In this document: positions 47,501-59,421 of the stretch, in pieces
Layout: every line of letters starts with the position of its first letter
Position numbering within the stretch: the first letter of the stretch is position 1
NCBI GenBank assembly: GCA_026119855.1
Contig: JAOWBW010000362.1
Span: 186,001-250,000 of the forward strand
Source: Campanula takesimana
Lineage: Eukaryota > Streptophyta > Magnoliopsida > Asterales > Campanulaceae
Reading direction: 5' to 3'
DNA: 64,000 nt
Translations under genes and position numbers: made by a program
The notes under the pieces: model-generated
The model's input: the letters and a program-made list of their open reading frames with translations, nothing else
Databases searched by the model: none
Told to the model about the DNA's origin: nothing

Positions 47501-48375
47501 AAAAAAAAGTGTGTGGCTTTTCAGTTGCTTTTAAGGAGAGATTATGCAGAACAATATTGTAGTGTTGATGTTTATGAAATACATGGATTATACCAGATCA
47601 ATATTTACACATATGCAATATTGTTGAAAAGTTATAAACAGACATGAATACTTGAAGCATAACTTTGCTACCTATATGTGGTTGTTGTGAGTGACATTGT
47701 CAGTGATTAAGGGTACTAATGTTCTAACTAATGATACTAGAAATTGTTTAACCAGAAATTATTTATAATTATTTCTTAATCAGTATAATTATTATATATA
47801 TACTCCCTCCGTCCCAAGTAAGTGTGAACAAAAAAATTGGGCACAAAAATTAAGGAAAAGTAGGAGAGATAGGTGTTTGTGAGTATGAAAAATTAAATTA
47901 GGATAGAGAATGAGTGAGAGGAATAGTAAGTTGATTGACGTTGTGAGTGTAAATATTAAGTAGGAGAGAGACGGAGTGAGATGCATAGTAAAGATTCTTT
48001 GCTATTTTGGACAGTTCATACTAAGTTGGGACAGAGGGAGTATATATATTCTGATTTAATTTATTTTTTCTTGTGGTTGTGTGATCATATATAGGAGACA
48101 AGTATCTGAAACCAAGTGTTAGCTCAGAACCAGAGATAACTATCATGAAGAGGGAAGAAGAAGATGATTACTTGATATTGGGAAGTGATGGTATATGGGA
48201 TAAGTTGTCAAATGAGTTGGCTTGCCACATAGTTTATCAATGCTTGACTGAAGTCCATGACAACGTTAATCGAGCTGCTGCTGCAACATCTGCAGCTACT
48301 GTACTTGCTCGCCTTGCATTGGCGCGGAATAGTCACGATAACATTAGCGTCATTGTCGTGGATTTGAACAATTGA
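44502..48375 (+). CDS. AHG1-like: protein phosphatase 2C, clade A, AHG1-like (4 exons)
   Basis: Exons 44502-44948, 45373-45678, 46536-46641 and 48095-48375 join in frame through GT-AG introns to 379 residues. The N-terminus has an Arg-rich stretch (CRARRRRRIEKRR, residues 39-51). Metal-binding motifs are intact: RKMED (113-117), FDGHGGSH (142-149), GSDGIWD (316-322) and SHDNISV near the end, plus GDSRAVL. Clade-A PP2Cs dephosphorylate SnRK2 kinases and so repress ABA signalling. Most carry a Trp in the flap segment before RV.G.LA.SR that inserts into the PYR/PYL-ABA receptor. Here that segment reads QVYNSDIPRVEGILAMSRAIG, without Trp, as in AHG1. The Arg-rich start and GGSHVSALC context also point to AHG1. 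I chose this ATG because it is the first in frame. Intron 2 (857 bp) and intron 3 (1453 bp) hold MITEs. Confidence 0.9.
45781..46014. mobile_element. Stowaway-type MITE in intron 2 of the PP2C gene
   Basis: TA-flanked ends CTTCCTCCGTCCCGGACTAA / TTAGTCCGTGACAGGAAGAAG. A second, single GGACGGAGGGAG end lies at about 46337-46348 in the same intron. A T-run of about 25 (46507-46530) precedes the exon 3 acceptor. Confidence 0.75.
47803..48040. mobile_element. Stowaway-type MITE in intron 3 of the PP2C gene
   Basis: TA-flanked, with ends CTCCCTCCGTCCCAAGTAAG / TAAGTTGGGACAGAGGGAG. It lies 54 bp before the exon 4 acceptor, so the polypyrimidine and branch region is just outside it. It is the same family as the MITE split at 55444-58562. 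Confidence 0.85.
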
Positions 48376-49187
48376 TCGATGATGGGTGCCTAAGCCCCAC
48401 GATGGATCGAGATTAATTGGACAACATAGTTCATCCACAAACAACTTCTATGTTATAGGTTCCTTCTCTTTAGATCAATTTAAGAGACTTAAGTTTAATT
48501 ATTTTAGTTCAGTTCTTTGTCAACTTTAGTTCGAGGATTCGGGGTTAATAGCCTTGGTGATTTGGTTGTGGTTTCTTCACTTATTCCTACTTTTTAAAGA
48601 ACTATTTTCTGTTTTTCTAGGAGTTGTATAATTTTAATGTTGGGAATCTAGTTATGTGAAACTCTTTGTTAATCTTGTTGTTGTTGATTTGAACTTCTAT
48701 TATTTTGATGTTGCAGTGGTAAATGCTTGTTGGGAGAGTTTTGCCGCCCTTGTGGTCTTACCCGGCTCGAACCAGATTTGTCGGCATCCATCGGGCAAAC
48801 GACCTATTTATGCAACGTAGTGTCCGATTTATTTCAATTAATGCAACGTAGTAGCGACTTCTTACATTGTGAAATGTACTTGAAGTAGTTGTATCAAATA
48901 ATGCAAAGTTCGACACAATTTGACAAACGTACTTGAAGTAAGTTGTATCACTTAATGCAACTTAGTAGCGGCTAAAAGTTATTACGTTGCATTATTTGAT
49001 ACACAATAAGCAAGTACGTTGTCTATTTTCAAAAGTAAGCACTACGTTGCATTAATTGAATATTAAGACCTGATACATTGCATAGATCGGTAATTTTCCC
49101 GCATCGAATGTGATGTTCGGATATACTGGTGGTTCAGACAAAAAAAAAAAAAAAAAAAGCACACATATTATGCTCTATGTAGAGAGT

Positions 49188-49229
<42 letters not shown>

Positions 49230-50018
49230 TTCATTTAAGATGCAATTCATCGTTTTATATTTTCATAAACTGTATAAAGCGTAGATATAAAGCAGATATA
49301 ATAAGATGAGTTACACATTATACTAATATGAATTACTTTTCTCTTGAAACTCTTGAAAAGATCTTTTCATCTGTTATTTTTCATTGTTTCAAAAAGTTCT
49401 TTCAATATCTACAATTTAGGCGTAAATGTACAAACATAACATGGCTAGTGAAGCAAGTGTTCATATCTTTAAAAAATTTGGGTAGTCAAATTGAATATCT
49501 TTAAAAAAAAATTGAATAGTCAAATTGAAGATCATTTTGAGACGGAGGGAGTACATCTCTTAATGCTCCCTATCTTATTATATGTTCCCCTCACCGTTAC
49601 ATGATGAAAAAAATAATTTTCTTCATCTATTGTTCAACAAAATGCTTACTCACTTAAAAGAAATAAGTGTTATTTAGTCACTCTACCCCACCACACATTC
49701 TCTCTTTTTATTTTCTACCATTCAATTTATTCAACCAACACTACTATTTACCCCTCATTGTCCCTCTTCATTTTCTACCACACATTTTCCTTTAATTATT
49801 TGTTTCTGCGCACCTCTTGGGTGTCAAGTGAGGTGAGAGTGAGACGGAGGGAGTATATGTGGTTACACAAAACACGTAATTATGATAATATACCTGTATA
49901 GAGTATGGAAGAGTTGACTGAAAGTTGTATTTTAGGAAATTTTAACCGTCTGTTGCTAGTTTTGATGCTTTACCTTTGAATAATTCTTCAATTAGAATTT
50001 TAGAGTAATAATATAATA
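48376..50018. other. 3' flank of the PP2C gene; MITE pieces, no gene
   Basis: It includes the likely 3' UTR (T-rich to about 48650), a region of repeated TAATGCAACGTAGTA words (48835-49060), A/T runs (49140-49230), and two decayed MITEs ending GACGGAGGGAG at about 49551 and 49852. No coding frame is supported. Confidence 0.55.
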
Positions 50019-50276
50019 CTCCCTCTGTCCCTAAATGAGTGTCCATTTTTAAGAAATCTTTGTCCCTAAATGAGTGTCTTTTTTGAACATAACTTTCTCC
50101 CTAAACGTTTTTTTTCGAAAATTTTTTCACCGGTTTCTTTATACGTGCAAAACTAAAGGTTTGGAAAGGAGATTACAAGATTATATATGAATCGTTGTTA
50201 CCAAATTGTTCAAAAAGTTGAGATTTTCAGTGTCCCTTAAAATGAAATTTGGACACTCATTTAGGGACAGAGGGAG
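50019..50276. mobile_element. Stowaway-type MITE
   Basis: TA-flanked ends CTCCCTCTGTCCCTAAATGA / TCATTTAGGGACAGAGGGAG, a near-perfect inverted pair of about 28 bp, same family as 10870-11128. Confidence 0.88.
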
Positions 50277-50459
50277 TAGTATTTGTTATCATGTGCCAAA
50301 TTTGGTGTTTAAGAGGGATATGCTTAAAAATGCAGCTACGGCGTAAGCTGCTACTGCACCAGTAAGCATTTTATAATCAATATTCAATAATGAGAATATT
50401 ACTAAAACTGTGGTAAGATAATTAGTGACCTTTTTCTTATTTTACATTCAGAGTAGAAT

Positions 50460-50740
50460 ACAACAACAACAACAACAACAACATTACCCCAGTGCCGCAA
50501 AGGCTCCCACCTATAGTGGGGTAAGGGGGGTTGGATGTACGCAGTCTTGCCCCTGTATTAAAGCACAGAGAGGCTGTTTCCAGATGACCCATGATGAAAA
50601 TTGCATCGAAAATTGCATGGACTGACTGCTGCTTCATCACAAAGAAGCGCAGACAGTTTAGTGACCCATTTTGCTTTATTCCATCATATTCCCAAGCCAA
50701 AAAATAGTGAGTCTTTAGCTCCATCGGAAATGATGGAAAA
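50460..50740 (-). mobile_element. Au-like SINE, copy 1
   Basis: Flanked by a 19-bp duplication with one mismatch (TTTACATTCAGNGTAGAAT at 50441-50459 and 50741-50759). On the minus strand it ends in the Au-family 3' module (GCGTACATCC, GGTGGGAGCCTTTGCGGCAC) and a (TTG)n tail, here (CAA)n at 50461-50483. The 5' part does not look like the usual tRNA-derived head. It is shared with copy 2 at 53510-53773. Confidence 0.82.
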
Positions 50741-50759
50741 TTTACATTCAGTGTAGAAT

Positions 50760-53496
50760 GCAAGGTCTTAATTAATTGATAGCCTCCTTGTATCTCAAGT
50801 CCATCACCAGCACTCTTTGATGTTCTCCTTTATCTAATGCCTTGGTGCTGTTTTTGGTGCCTTGAAAGTGATGACACCCTGAGATTTTCACTCTATCCAT
50901 ATGAATAGATTGGGGTAATCAAGGAAGCACAACTAAAAACTTAAAAACATTGACTTGTCAACTATGTCATTTATTCTGGGAGAGAGGGAGTAAATATTTT
51001 AATGAAATCTAGGATATAAGTTTCTTAGAGGGCCAAGTATTGTGTCTTTACGCTCGACATGTTTGAAGAAGTTTTTTTAATATCTGTTGTTAGCCCAGAT
51101 GATAGAGTACACATACTCCCTCCGTCCCAAAATGATCTTCACGTTTGACTATTCAAACTTTTTAAGGATATGAACACTTGCTTCACTAGCCATGTTTTGT
51201 TTATACACTTTTAAGCCCAAATTTTAGAAATATGTGAACTTAATGGCAGTAAAGTGCAATTTCCCCTGCTTATTAACCTATTGCATAATATCGAATTTTT
51301 TGTAATCTATCTAAGTGTATCAATTGCATCTAACATATGGACCCTTGATTTTTTTTCTAATCTAATGGTTATGATTGGTTCTCACGATATTTAGGTTCTC
51401 ATTTGAGCACCTACCTATATATATATATATATATGTATTACGGCCTTGTATTTTACTGTTAATCCTTTTCCTGATGCTTTCTAGTAAATGTATTCATCTT
51501 GATTACCCTATAATATTCAAGTGTGTATATGACTAAGGATGACAAATACTAATATACTATGGCTCTGACATTGGTTCTCGAATAACTGTTAGCTATTCAA
51601 CCACTTCAAGTGCTTGCAACCGAATGTTAGGTAATTGTGAAGTAGTGATTTGATAATGCATAATCCTTCAATAAACCACTGATACATTTTTTGGAAAATA
51701 GACAAAATGAAAGAAGGAAACATAAACTGAATGGGCTGGCGAGGCATCTAGCTGCTGTGTACCTGTCAACTATAATTTTTGGGGGGGAAACTGTTAAAAC
51801 TCCAAGTAGTAAATGTGATTACCGGAGAAAGGATATTGGGTAAAATTTTATGAACAAAAGATGTGGGGGTCAAATTGTTTTCAATAGTATACATTTCATT
51901 CGTAAAATTAGAGGAGGGAGCAGGTACATTGCCCGGTGGATGTTTTTAAATGTGTGCTTCACAAATGTTGCGGTAGAAATTCTCTAGTATGTTATGGAAA
52001 ATGGTAATTAGTTTCCTTGGGATATCTTTTATGTTATGCCACCATTGCTCGAGGATCCTTGTTCCACTACTTTCATAAAAGCTTTCATTCATTAAACATA
52101 CCAAACTAAAGATACTGAATTATTTTACGGCTTGATTTCCATTTTTATCGAATAAATTTGACCTCATGAGCTCCTTGATTCATCTGACATTATATTGCTG
52201 AAAAGGGATAGTTTATATGTGTGTGTGTGTATATATAGTGGCTCGTGATCATGTAACAATAGTGAAGCCAGACTTTGGTAACTGAATGCATCTCTTTTCC
52301 TCTTGAGCCTCAACTGTCGGGTGCTTCTCACTTCTTTTCTGCTTTGAAGGCATTTCAATGTTATTAGTTGTTGTAAATTCCACCACGGCGTATCTTATCT
52401 GGGTTAAAGGTCTTTTAATTGATTATTTTCTTTGCAGAAGATGACGTGTTTCAGGTTCTGCCTGTGCTCAATAGTTAGTTATCTGAAATTCTGAATATCG
52501 AATTGAAGATAGAGTAATATCAAAGAAATGAATGGCGTCAACTATCTTGGTGAAAATGATTTTGAATCTTCTGTTGTTTTTAGGTTATGAGCAGTGAATA
52601 CTGCCAGTCATAGAGTGATAGATATTGCTAACCTGTTTTATTTGTCAAAATATTCTGAGCCATAATGCCCGAGGTGTTATACCAGTCCCTAAGTTTTCTT
52701 GGCAGTAGTCGGGATAAGGTCAAGCATTTGGATGCATTTTAACTTGTCACCATTTCAATTTTTATTTTATTTTTGAAATTAGTTAATGGAATATGGTATT
52801 TATCTTTAAGCCAAATGTAACTTTGAACCTTCTGGAATCTGGATATTCATTTTACATAGTGTATGTCAACAACAATCTATTGTGCAAGGGGCTTACGAGT
52901 CAGCCACATCTTGACCTCTCATGATAAGCATTGATTTTGTTCTTCTCTATGAGGCCAATGAATAGACCAGAATGGACTGCATATCTTGGTGCCTTCTTGT
53001 AGTTGTAAAGATCTCCCTGAAAACATGACTGGGCAGGTTAGTTTCGTTTCAAGGAATCTTGCATTTTTTATACATACTTAAGATACGTAATTTCTAAGAT
53101 GCACATTCCACTTACTTGGTTACTTATATAGTCAATGAAAATCTGCATAAATCATACTGTAATTACTTGGGGGGGGGGGGGGGGGATGGTCTTTCTGAGG
53201 GTGATTTTGGAGATTACATTCAAGCATTCCACTAAATTTGTGAACGCAGATGATGATTATCCATTATCTTTCATTACGCGTCTCTCGCCTTTCTGCAAAA
53301 GTCCGCATTAGAAAGCCAAACATTTTTAAGGCGAGACATTTTTTTCCCCATAAAATACCTCAATATCATGACTTAGTCTAATTTTGTTCAAGTTTTAGTC
53401 TACAATTGAAAAGGTTCAAGTTTTAGTCTATAATTTAAAAGGTGAATCTGGAAACTCACTAAACATTCTAGCTTATTTTAACAAATATGGCTCATT
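50760..53496. other. intergenic sequence with a truncated MITE
   Basis: A MITE left end CTCCCTCCGTCCCAAAATGA begins at 51118 and fades near 51255 without a right end. TA repeats lie at 51416-51434, a (GT)n-(TA)n at 52216-52238 and a run of 17 G at 53169-53185. No exon or ORF is convincing. Confidence 0.5.
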
Positions 53497-53509
53497 TAGT
53501 GGAACATCC

Positions 53510-53773
53510 TTTCCATCATTTCCGATGGAGCCAAAGACTCACTATTTTTTGGCTTGGGAATATGATGGAATAAAGCAAAATGGGTCACTAAACTGTCTGC
53601 GCTTCTTTGTGATGAAGCAGCAGTCAGTCCATGCAATTTTCGACGCAATTTTCATCATGGGTCATCTGGAAACAGCCTCTCTGTGCTTTAATACAGGGGC
53701 AAGGCTGCGTACATCCGACCCCCCTTACCCCACCATAGGTGGGAGCCTTTGCGGCACTGTGGTAATGTTGTTG
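53510..53773 (+). mobile_element. Au-like SINE, copy 2
   Basis: A perfect 13-bp duplication, TAGTGGAACATCC, at 53497-53509 and 53774-53786. It is highly similar to copy 1 in inverted orientation, from the TTTCCATCATTTCC start to the Au 3' module, with a short TTG tail. Its 83-codon frame is incidental. Confidence 0.85.
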
Positions 53774-53786
53774 TAGTGGAACATCC

Positions 53787-54676
53787 GGAAATAGAAGGTA
53801 GGTTTCGTTTACGCTGTTGAGGTGCTAGGTAGTCTTTCAGTAAACAGGTCAGCGATCATCTTTCTGAAGGCAATAACGCTAGAAGGCCCCAACTTTAATG
53901 TCAAATTCTTTATTTTATTTTCTTCATATGGATTTATCATAAATTGTTTTGAGAAATGATCCATCCAATAGCTCTAGAATCGTGCCTTCTCTTTAATCTA
54001 CTATGTTTCTTTTGGATTGGTTTATTGTTAATTAGCTAGTACAACCAAGAATTGCTAAGCTTGGAATGATGTGGCATCTAAATATTGCACACATGTTACT
54101 TTCTGATAAGAATTAAAAATCATGAATCTTGCAGGAAGATAGATGAGACTGGGCCAACCATTATAAGCAACCTATATACGAGAGCACCGCAACAAGAGAA
54201 ACAATTCCTCCACAGTTTCATTACTCTCTCCGACTTTACCACTTGCTTCACTCAACATAAAGCTGCCGATTCAAGCCACGAATGGTTCTGGTAAATATGT
54301 TTTTCAATTTTTTGGCTCCACGTACGTTTTTTCTGTCGCAATCATGTTTTTGGTAGCCAATTTTGGCACAAAATACTGAGTTCTTGGTTTATTTACGTAA
54401 ATAAAAGTTGCTTTTGCTTAGAGTAAAAGATGATCTTGAGCTAGAAGGTGGTTTTGAGAATTTTATGGGCTAGAACATGAAGGGAGAAACTTAATAGTTT
54501 GTCAGACTTGAGGCCATGTGCTGATCATGAGATGTTGAATCCAAACAAAGTAAGATTAGTTTCTTGTTTAGGTATCATATGACCACATTCACACCATTGG
54601 ATCCAGCCATGTGATAATTAGGCATGTGGGTAAAGTCCATAAAGATTTACTTGTGATTTAAGTTAGCTTGAATATA
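53787..54676. other. intergenic sequence
   Basis: A stretch at 54134-54294 follows a CTTGCAG acceptor-like site and stays open for about 53 codons. I recognise no family and see no partner exons, so I do not call it a gene. Confidence 0.4.
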
Positions 54677-54855
54677 CTCCCTCCGGCCCAAAATGATCTT
54701 CTTATTTGCCATTTCTCATTGTCCCAAAAAGTTCTTCACATTTTTACGATTTAGGCTTAAAAGTGTATAAACTAAGCATGGCTAGTGAAGCAAGTGTTCA
54801 TATCCTTAAAAAGTTTGAATAGTCAAACGTAAAGATCATTTTGGGACGGAGGGAG
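54677..54855. mobile_element. Stowaway-type MITE (179 bp)
   Basis: TA-flanked ends CTCCCTCCGGCCCAAAATGA / TCATTTTGGGACGGAGGGAG. The interior has GCATGGCTAGTGAAGCAAGT, shared with 59249-59421 and with the fragment at 51118. Confidence 0.88.
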
Positions 54856-55531
54856 TATGATTTTTTGGAGGATATATAATGGAGATTTAATTTGGAGGTA
54901 GTTTCTTATAGAAGCATCTTGAGGGGATATTAGGTGTTGTGTCCAGTTGTCAGTAGCTTTTGAGCTACTACTATTAGCTTTGATTATTCCTCTAATTTTC
55001 TCTCTCTTAGTTTTGTGCCGCGAGGAGTTTGACCAGTCTTTAGGAGTCAAACTTTGGCCGTCGCCATTATTGTAAGAATAGCTGGAATTGAATTTGAATG
55101 AAGCTCTGCACAATTGCCTCTAAAATCAGAAGTTCCGTCTTAAAACCAAAAATTGACAATGAGAGGAGCATCTCAGAATCGTTATATAGTGAAGGATGGC
55201 TAATTAATTCACAATGTGGGATAATGGCTTCAACAGCCTCCGGATCAACTGGAGTACTCCAGTTATGGATTAGTTATGGATTTTTTACTGGCCAGATAAC
55301 ATCTTCAGTTCAGTTGGTACAATTAACTACTCTACTACTGATCAAGAGTCATCAAGTAGGTAAAATATAGGGGTGTTGGGGTAATTTTGTCATATACCCC
55401 CCCCCCCCCCCGACTTAGGTTAGTGTGAAATTATTTCTTTTTTCGTCCGTCTCAGGTTAGTGTGAACTGCAAAAAATAGCAAAGAATATTTACTATTCCT
55501 CCGACTCATTCTCTCTCCTACTTTATTTTTA

Positions 55532-56974
55532 GGCCAAAATACGTTTACCCCCCCCCCCCCGCGCGAAATTCATCCCACTTTGGTACCTCATGTTAAAATT
55601 ATCCCACTTTGCACCCCCAACTCCCAACGAAAGTTAGAAATTTAACGAAATTAGTCATGTGCATGTCATGTGATGGGTGTTTAGGTCTTTTTAACTCCGA
55701 AATTCAAGGGCTCAAGTGTCTTTTGACCATTAAAACTATCAGGCCTGAATCATCATGCAACCACCATGATACCAGCACAAAACTACCACCCTTCCACCAT
55801 GCCGCCACTGCGCCGCCGCTTAACAACCACCACAGTTCACAGCCAAAATCAAAATAAAACATCAATTTCAATATTTCCACTTGACTTCTTCTCAATCCAG
55901 GGAAAAATAACAAGAAAATAATCCACTGTTAACATCAAACTACACTATTATCCAAAATTCAAAAAAAAAAAAAAAAAAAAAAAAAGGAAAAAAAACACCC
56001 AGATTTGGGTTTGATAAAAATCATAATCTAGGAGTGGGCAATGGGAAGAGTGAAGAGAAAGGGAGACAATGAGATAAGGGAGAATAAAAAACGATAGATC
56101 TAGACCAAAATTCAAAAAAAAAAATAAAGAAAGAAAGAAAGAAAGAAAAGATTCAAAAAACCCAGATTTGGGTTTTATCAAACTGCATAATCTGGGAATG
56201 GGAGGGAGCAACGGGAAGAGAGAATAGGAAATTAAGAGAGGTGGAGACGTTGAGATTGGAGAATGGGAAAAGCTAGGTCTTAATCATCTTGCCATTTTTT
56301 AGGAAGCTTTGCCATTGTTGATGAAACTTTAGACATTATTGTTTGAAGTGGTGATAATGGGTGTGAATGAGTGGAAGAACAAAGGGTGGATCTGATGAGA
56401 CAAAGGTCTAAGGATGAAAAGGTTGGTGGGGGAGAGGAAAAGGCGACATAGATGGAAGCTTGGTGGGTGGTGACGGGAATGGATTGGGGAGGGGGTTATG
56501 AGGAAGAGGGAAGGGGAAAGGGGACTAGGAATTGGGAAGAAGAAACAAAGATATTTTGATTTTCTTTTCCCTTTTTCTTTTCTCTCTTTTCTTTTCTTTT
56601 TCTTTCTTGCATTGATGTCAATTAATATACTGTTTTTTATTTACTCTCTATTGTGCTATTTTACTTTTATTGTTTTTTTTTTTTTTAATGTTTTTTTATG
56701 TAATAAATATGTATATGGTTTTTTTATTATTATTTAAGTACATTGAAAGAGTGAGAAATAAACTAAAGAGAAAATAAAAATTCAACTGAGGATTACCAAA
56801 ATACCCATCACATGACACGCACATGGCTAATTTCGTTAAATTTATAACTTCCGTTAGGAGCTGGGGGTGCAAAGTGGGATAATTTTAACATGAGGAACCA
56901 AAGTGGGACGAATTTCGCGCGGGGGTGTAAACTGGGATTCGGTGTATACTTTGGGGGGTAAACGTATTTTGGCC
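55532..56974. mobile_element. MULE 3, non-autonomous (1443 bp)
   Basis: A perfect 9-bp duplication TTATTTTTA (55523-55531 and 56975-56983). Ends start GGCCAAAATACGTTTACCCC. The right inverted repeat is about 176 bp (56799-56974). The left one is about 30 bp shorter because the sequence between two C-tracts (AAAGTATACACCG..) is missing and replaced by a run of 13 C (55548-55560). The interior has A-runs, GAAA repeats and G-rich patches but no transposase or recognisable gene. Confidence 0.9.
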
Positions 56975-57091
56975 TTATTTTTATACTTACAACACCAACC
57001 AATTTACTATTTCTCCCACTCATTCTCTATTCTATTTGTTTTTTCACACTTACAAACACACTCTTCTACTATTTATCTCTCTTACTTTTTT

Positions 57092-58503
57092 GGCCAAAAT
57101 ATGTTTAGCCCCCCAAAGTATCCACCCATTCCCACTTTGCTACTCAAACCCAATTTTGTCCCAAAGTGACCCTCTAATTTGCCATTTGTCCCAGTTTGAC
57201 ATATGACCCCCCTTGACCCCTAACGGCGTTAGAAAATTAACGAGAAATGGTCATGTGCATGTCATGTGAGGGTTCTTTTTATCATTTTTCTTGAAAATAG
57301 AAGGGTATAAAGGTCCATTTATATTGAGGGTGGCAATTACTTCTCCACCAAACCCCACCATCCTCATCAGCCAACAACCACAACCACCACCCAAATCCGG
57401 TCACCATTACAGCCATATCCTGCCGCCACCACCACCATTTATCCAAAGTCCAACCACCATCACCATTTCTCCAAAATTCTGACCACCACCATCACCATCA
57501 CCATTTCTCCACCACCACCATCATCAACCTTCATTCACCGCCACCACCACCACCAATTTTCCAGAATCCGGTGACCACCACCACCACCAAAAATCGATCA
57601 AGATATGAAAAATCGATCAAAAATTCAAATCAAGATATGTAGTCCAAAAATCGATCGAAATCAAAGAGTTTCTAACTCAGATCTCAAAAGTTGAAAATCA
57701 GATCTCAAAAATTGAAGCCAATATCTGAAAAATCGAAACCCTAATCATTTTAAAATCAAAAATCAAATTGAAAACCAAATCAAATGAAGTAGCAGCAATC
57801 GCCTCCAGAGTCGGCGATGAATTCAGTCACGACGGTGAGGATTGCGGAATCGTCGGCGCCGGCAACGTGGAAGAAGAGTTGTTCGACTGGAGAAGGAACG
57901 AGAAGGCGGTGGAAGCTTCGTGACTTGCTGGGAAGATGAACGAATTTGAGGGTGGGTTGCTGGTTGGGCTAGGGAGGATGAAGAAGGGAGATGGTGGTTA
58001 TGGAGGAAGATGAAGGGGGATGAAATGTTGGGTGAAATGGAGGCGACGCTTAATCTGGTGAAACGGGGTGGGGGTTTTTTTTTTCTTTTTTTTTTCTTTT
58101 TCTTTCTTTTTATTTGTTTTTGATTAGTTTTATGTTTTTTATTTATGATTTTTAGTAACTCATAATATTTTTATTTATGTTGTCAATGTATTTTTTTTAT
58201 AAAATAACTTTATTATTTTGATAATAATATATAATTATATTTGATATAAATAAGAAGTCTAATATTTGAGGAGAATAATAAAATAAATATTAATTGAAAG
58301 TTAAAAAGAAAATGTCTAAAATACCCCTCATGTGACATGCACATGACCATTTCTCGTTAATTTTCTAACGCCATTAGGGGTCAAGGGGGGTCATAGGTCA
58401 AACTGGGACAAATGGCAAATTAGAGGGTCACTTTGAGACAAAATTGGGTTTGGGTAGCAAAGTGGGAATGGGTGGATACTTCAGGGCTAAACATATTTTG
58501 GCC
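57092..58503. mobile_element. MULE 4, non-autonomous (1412 bp)
   Basis: A perfect 9-bp duplication TACTTTTTT (57083-57091 and 58504-58512). Inverted ends of about 182 bp (57092-57272 and 58322-58503) start GGCCAAAATATGTTTAGCCC. The interior has a CCA/CAC-rich tract (57345-57600) and a GC-richer segment (57790-58070) without a complete frame. The first 12 bases resemble MULE 3, but the rest of the repeat differs. Confidence 0.9.
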
Positions 58504-58562
58504 TACTTTTTTTTTTTTTTTACCTAGTTTTTTGGTTCACACTTACTTGAAACGGAAGGATG

Positions 58563-58912
58563 ATCCTGTTAGTAAAGTGTAGAGTGGACCATAACAACAA
58601 GTGGACAAAAACATTGTCTGTTAGCCCTAGGTGGCTTTTGACCAATAACTTTAGTATGAGGAGAAAAATATGATGGGCCAGACAAATCTTGGATCTCGTT
58701 TGAGGAAAACCAAGCTTACTTTGGCCACCTTGGGCAAAATGGTCCTCCTAGCAGCCCCACATGTAAATATCTGTCAAATTAATCCACCCTTTATTTTTCA
58801 GCATATATTTTTAGTGGAATTTTAATTCCGATTGGAATTTGAATGCCACCTTTGACTTATCTACTGTAGCTCTTTTGGAGCATGTTGAATGCTATGATTT
58901 GGTTGTATGATA
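58563..58912. other. intergenic sequence
   Basis: I see no gene, repeat pair or RNA in it. Confidence 0.5.
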
Positions 58913-59099
58913 CTCCCTCTTTCTCTAAATCTTTTCATTGGCCATTTATCATTGTCTCAAAATATCTCAAAAAAATTATTCTGTTTTTATAATTTAAGCT
59001 TAAATATATATAAATACAACATAACCAGTGAAGCAAGTGTTTATATCTTTAAAAAAATTGAATAGTTAAATGTGAAAATCATTTTGAGACGAAAAGGAG
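58913..59099. mobile_element. decayed Stowaway-type MITE
   Basis: TA-flanked ends CTCCCTCTTTCTCTAAATC / ATTTTGAGACGAAAAGGAG; the interior GTGAAGCAAGTG is shared with 54677-54855. Confidence 0.7.
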
Positions 59100-59248
59100 T
59101 ATTTGATACGTTTGGGTGACAACTCAAGTCTCACATCAACAATTGATTTTTTTTTGCTTAACATATAAAGGTATCCACACTCTATTGATATGAGACATTT
59201 TGAAATATTCAAAAAATAAATATGTATAAGCTTGGCCTAAAGAATGTA

Positions 59249-59421
59249 CTCCCTCCGTCCCAAAATGATCTTTTCATTTGTCATTTCTCATTGTCCCAAT
59301 TGTCCCATAAAGTTCTTCACATTTTTACATTTTAGGCTTAAACAAAGCATGGCTAGTGAAGCAAGTGTTCATATCCTTAAAAAGTTTGAATAGTCTTAAG
59401 ATCATTTTAAGACAGAGAGAG
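59249..59421. mobile_element. Stowaway-type MITE
   Basis: TA-flanked ends CTCCCTCCGTCCCAAAATGA / TCATTTTAAGACAGAGAGAG; interior ATGGCTAGTGAAGCAAGT. Confidence 0.82.

Larger units (their letters stand above)
55444..58562. mobile_element. Stowaway-type MITE split by two MULEs
   Basis: The pieces 55444-55531, 56975-57091 and 58504-58562, read together, align with the reverse complement of the intron-3 MITE (47803-48040). Shared words in order are GTGAACTG, AATAGCAAAGAAT, CTCATTCTCT, CACTTACAAACAC and GTTCACACTTACTTG. So both MULEs landed in one MITE of about 240 bp. Confidence 0.75.

Noticed and set aside
50425..50625. 66-codon cysteine-rich frame that looks like a small secreted peptide
   Set aside because: It covers the SINE tail and its Au-type 3' module; the second SINE copy shows the same sequence in a non-genic place.
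53525..53776. 83-codon open frame
   Set aside because: Lies wholly inside SINE copy 2 and mirrors SINE copy 1.
54134..54294. Possible exon after a CTTGCAG site
   Set aside because: No recognisable domain, no donor-linked partner exon and no neighbouring coding sequence.
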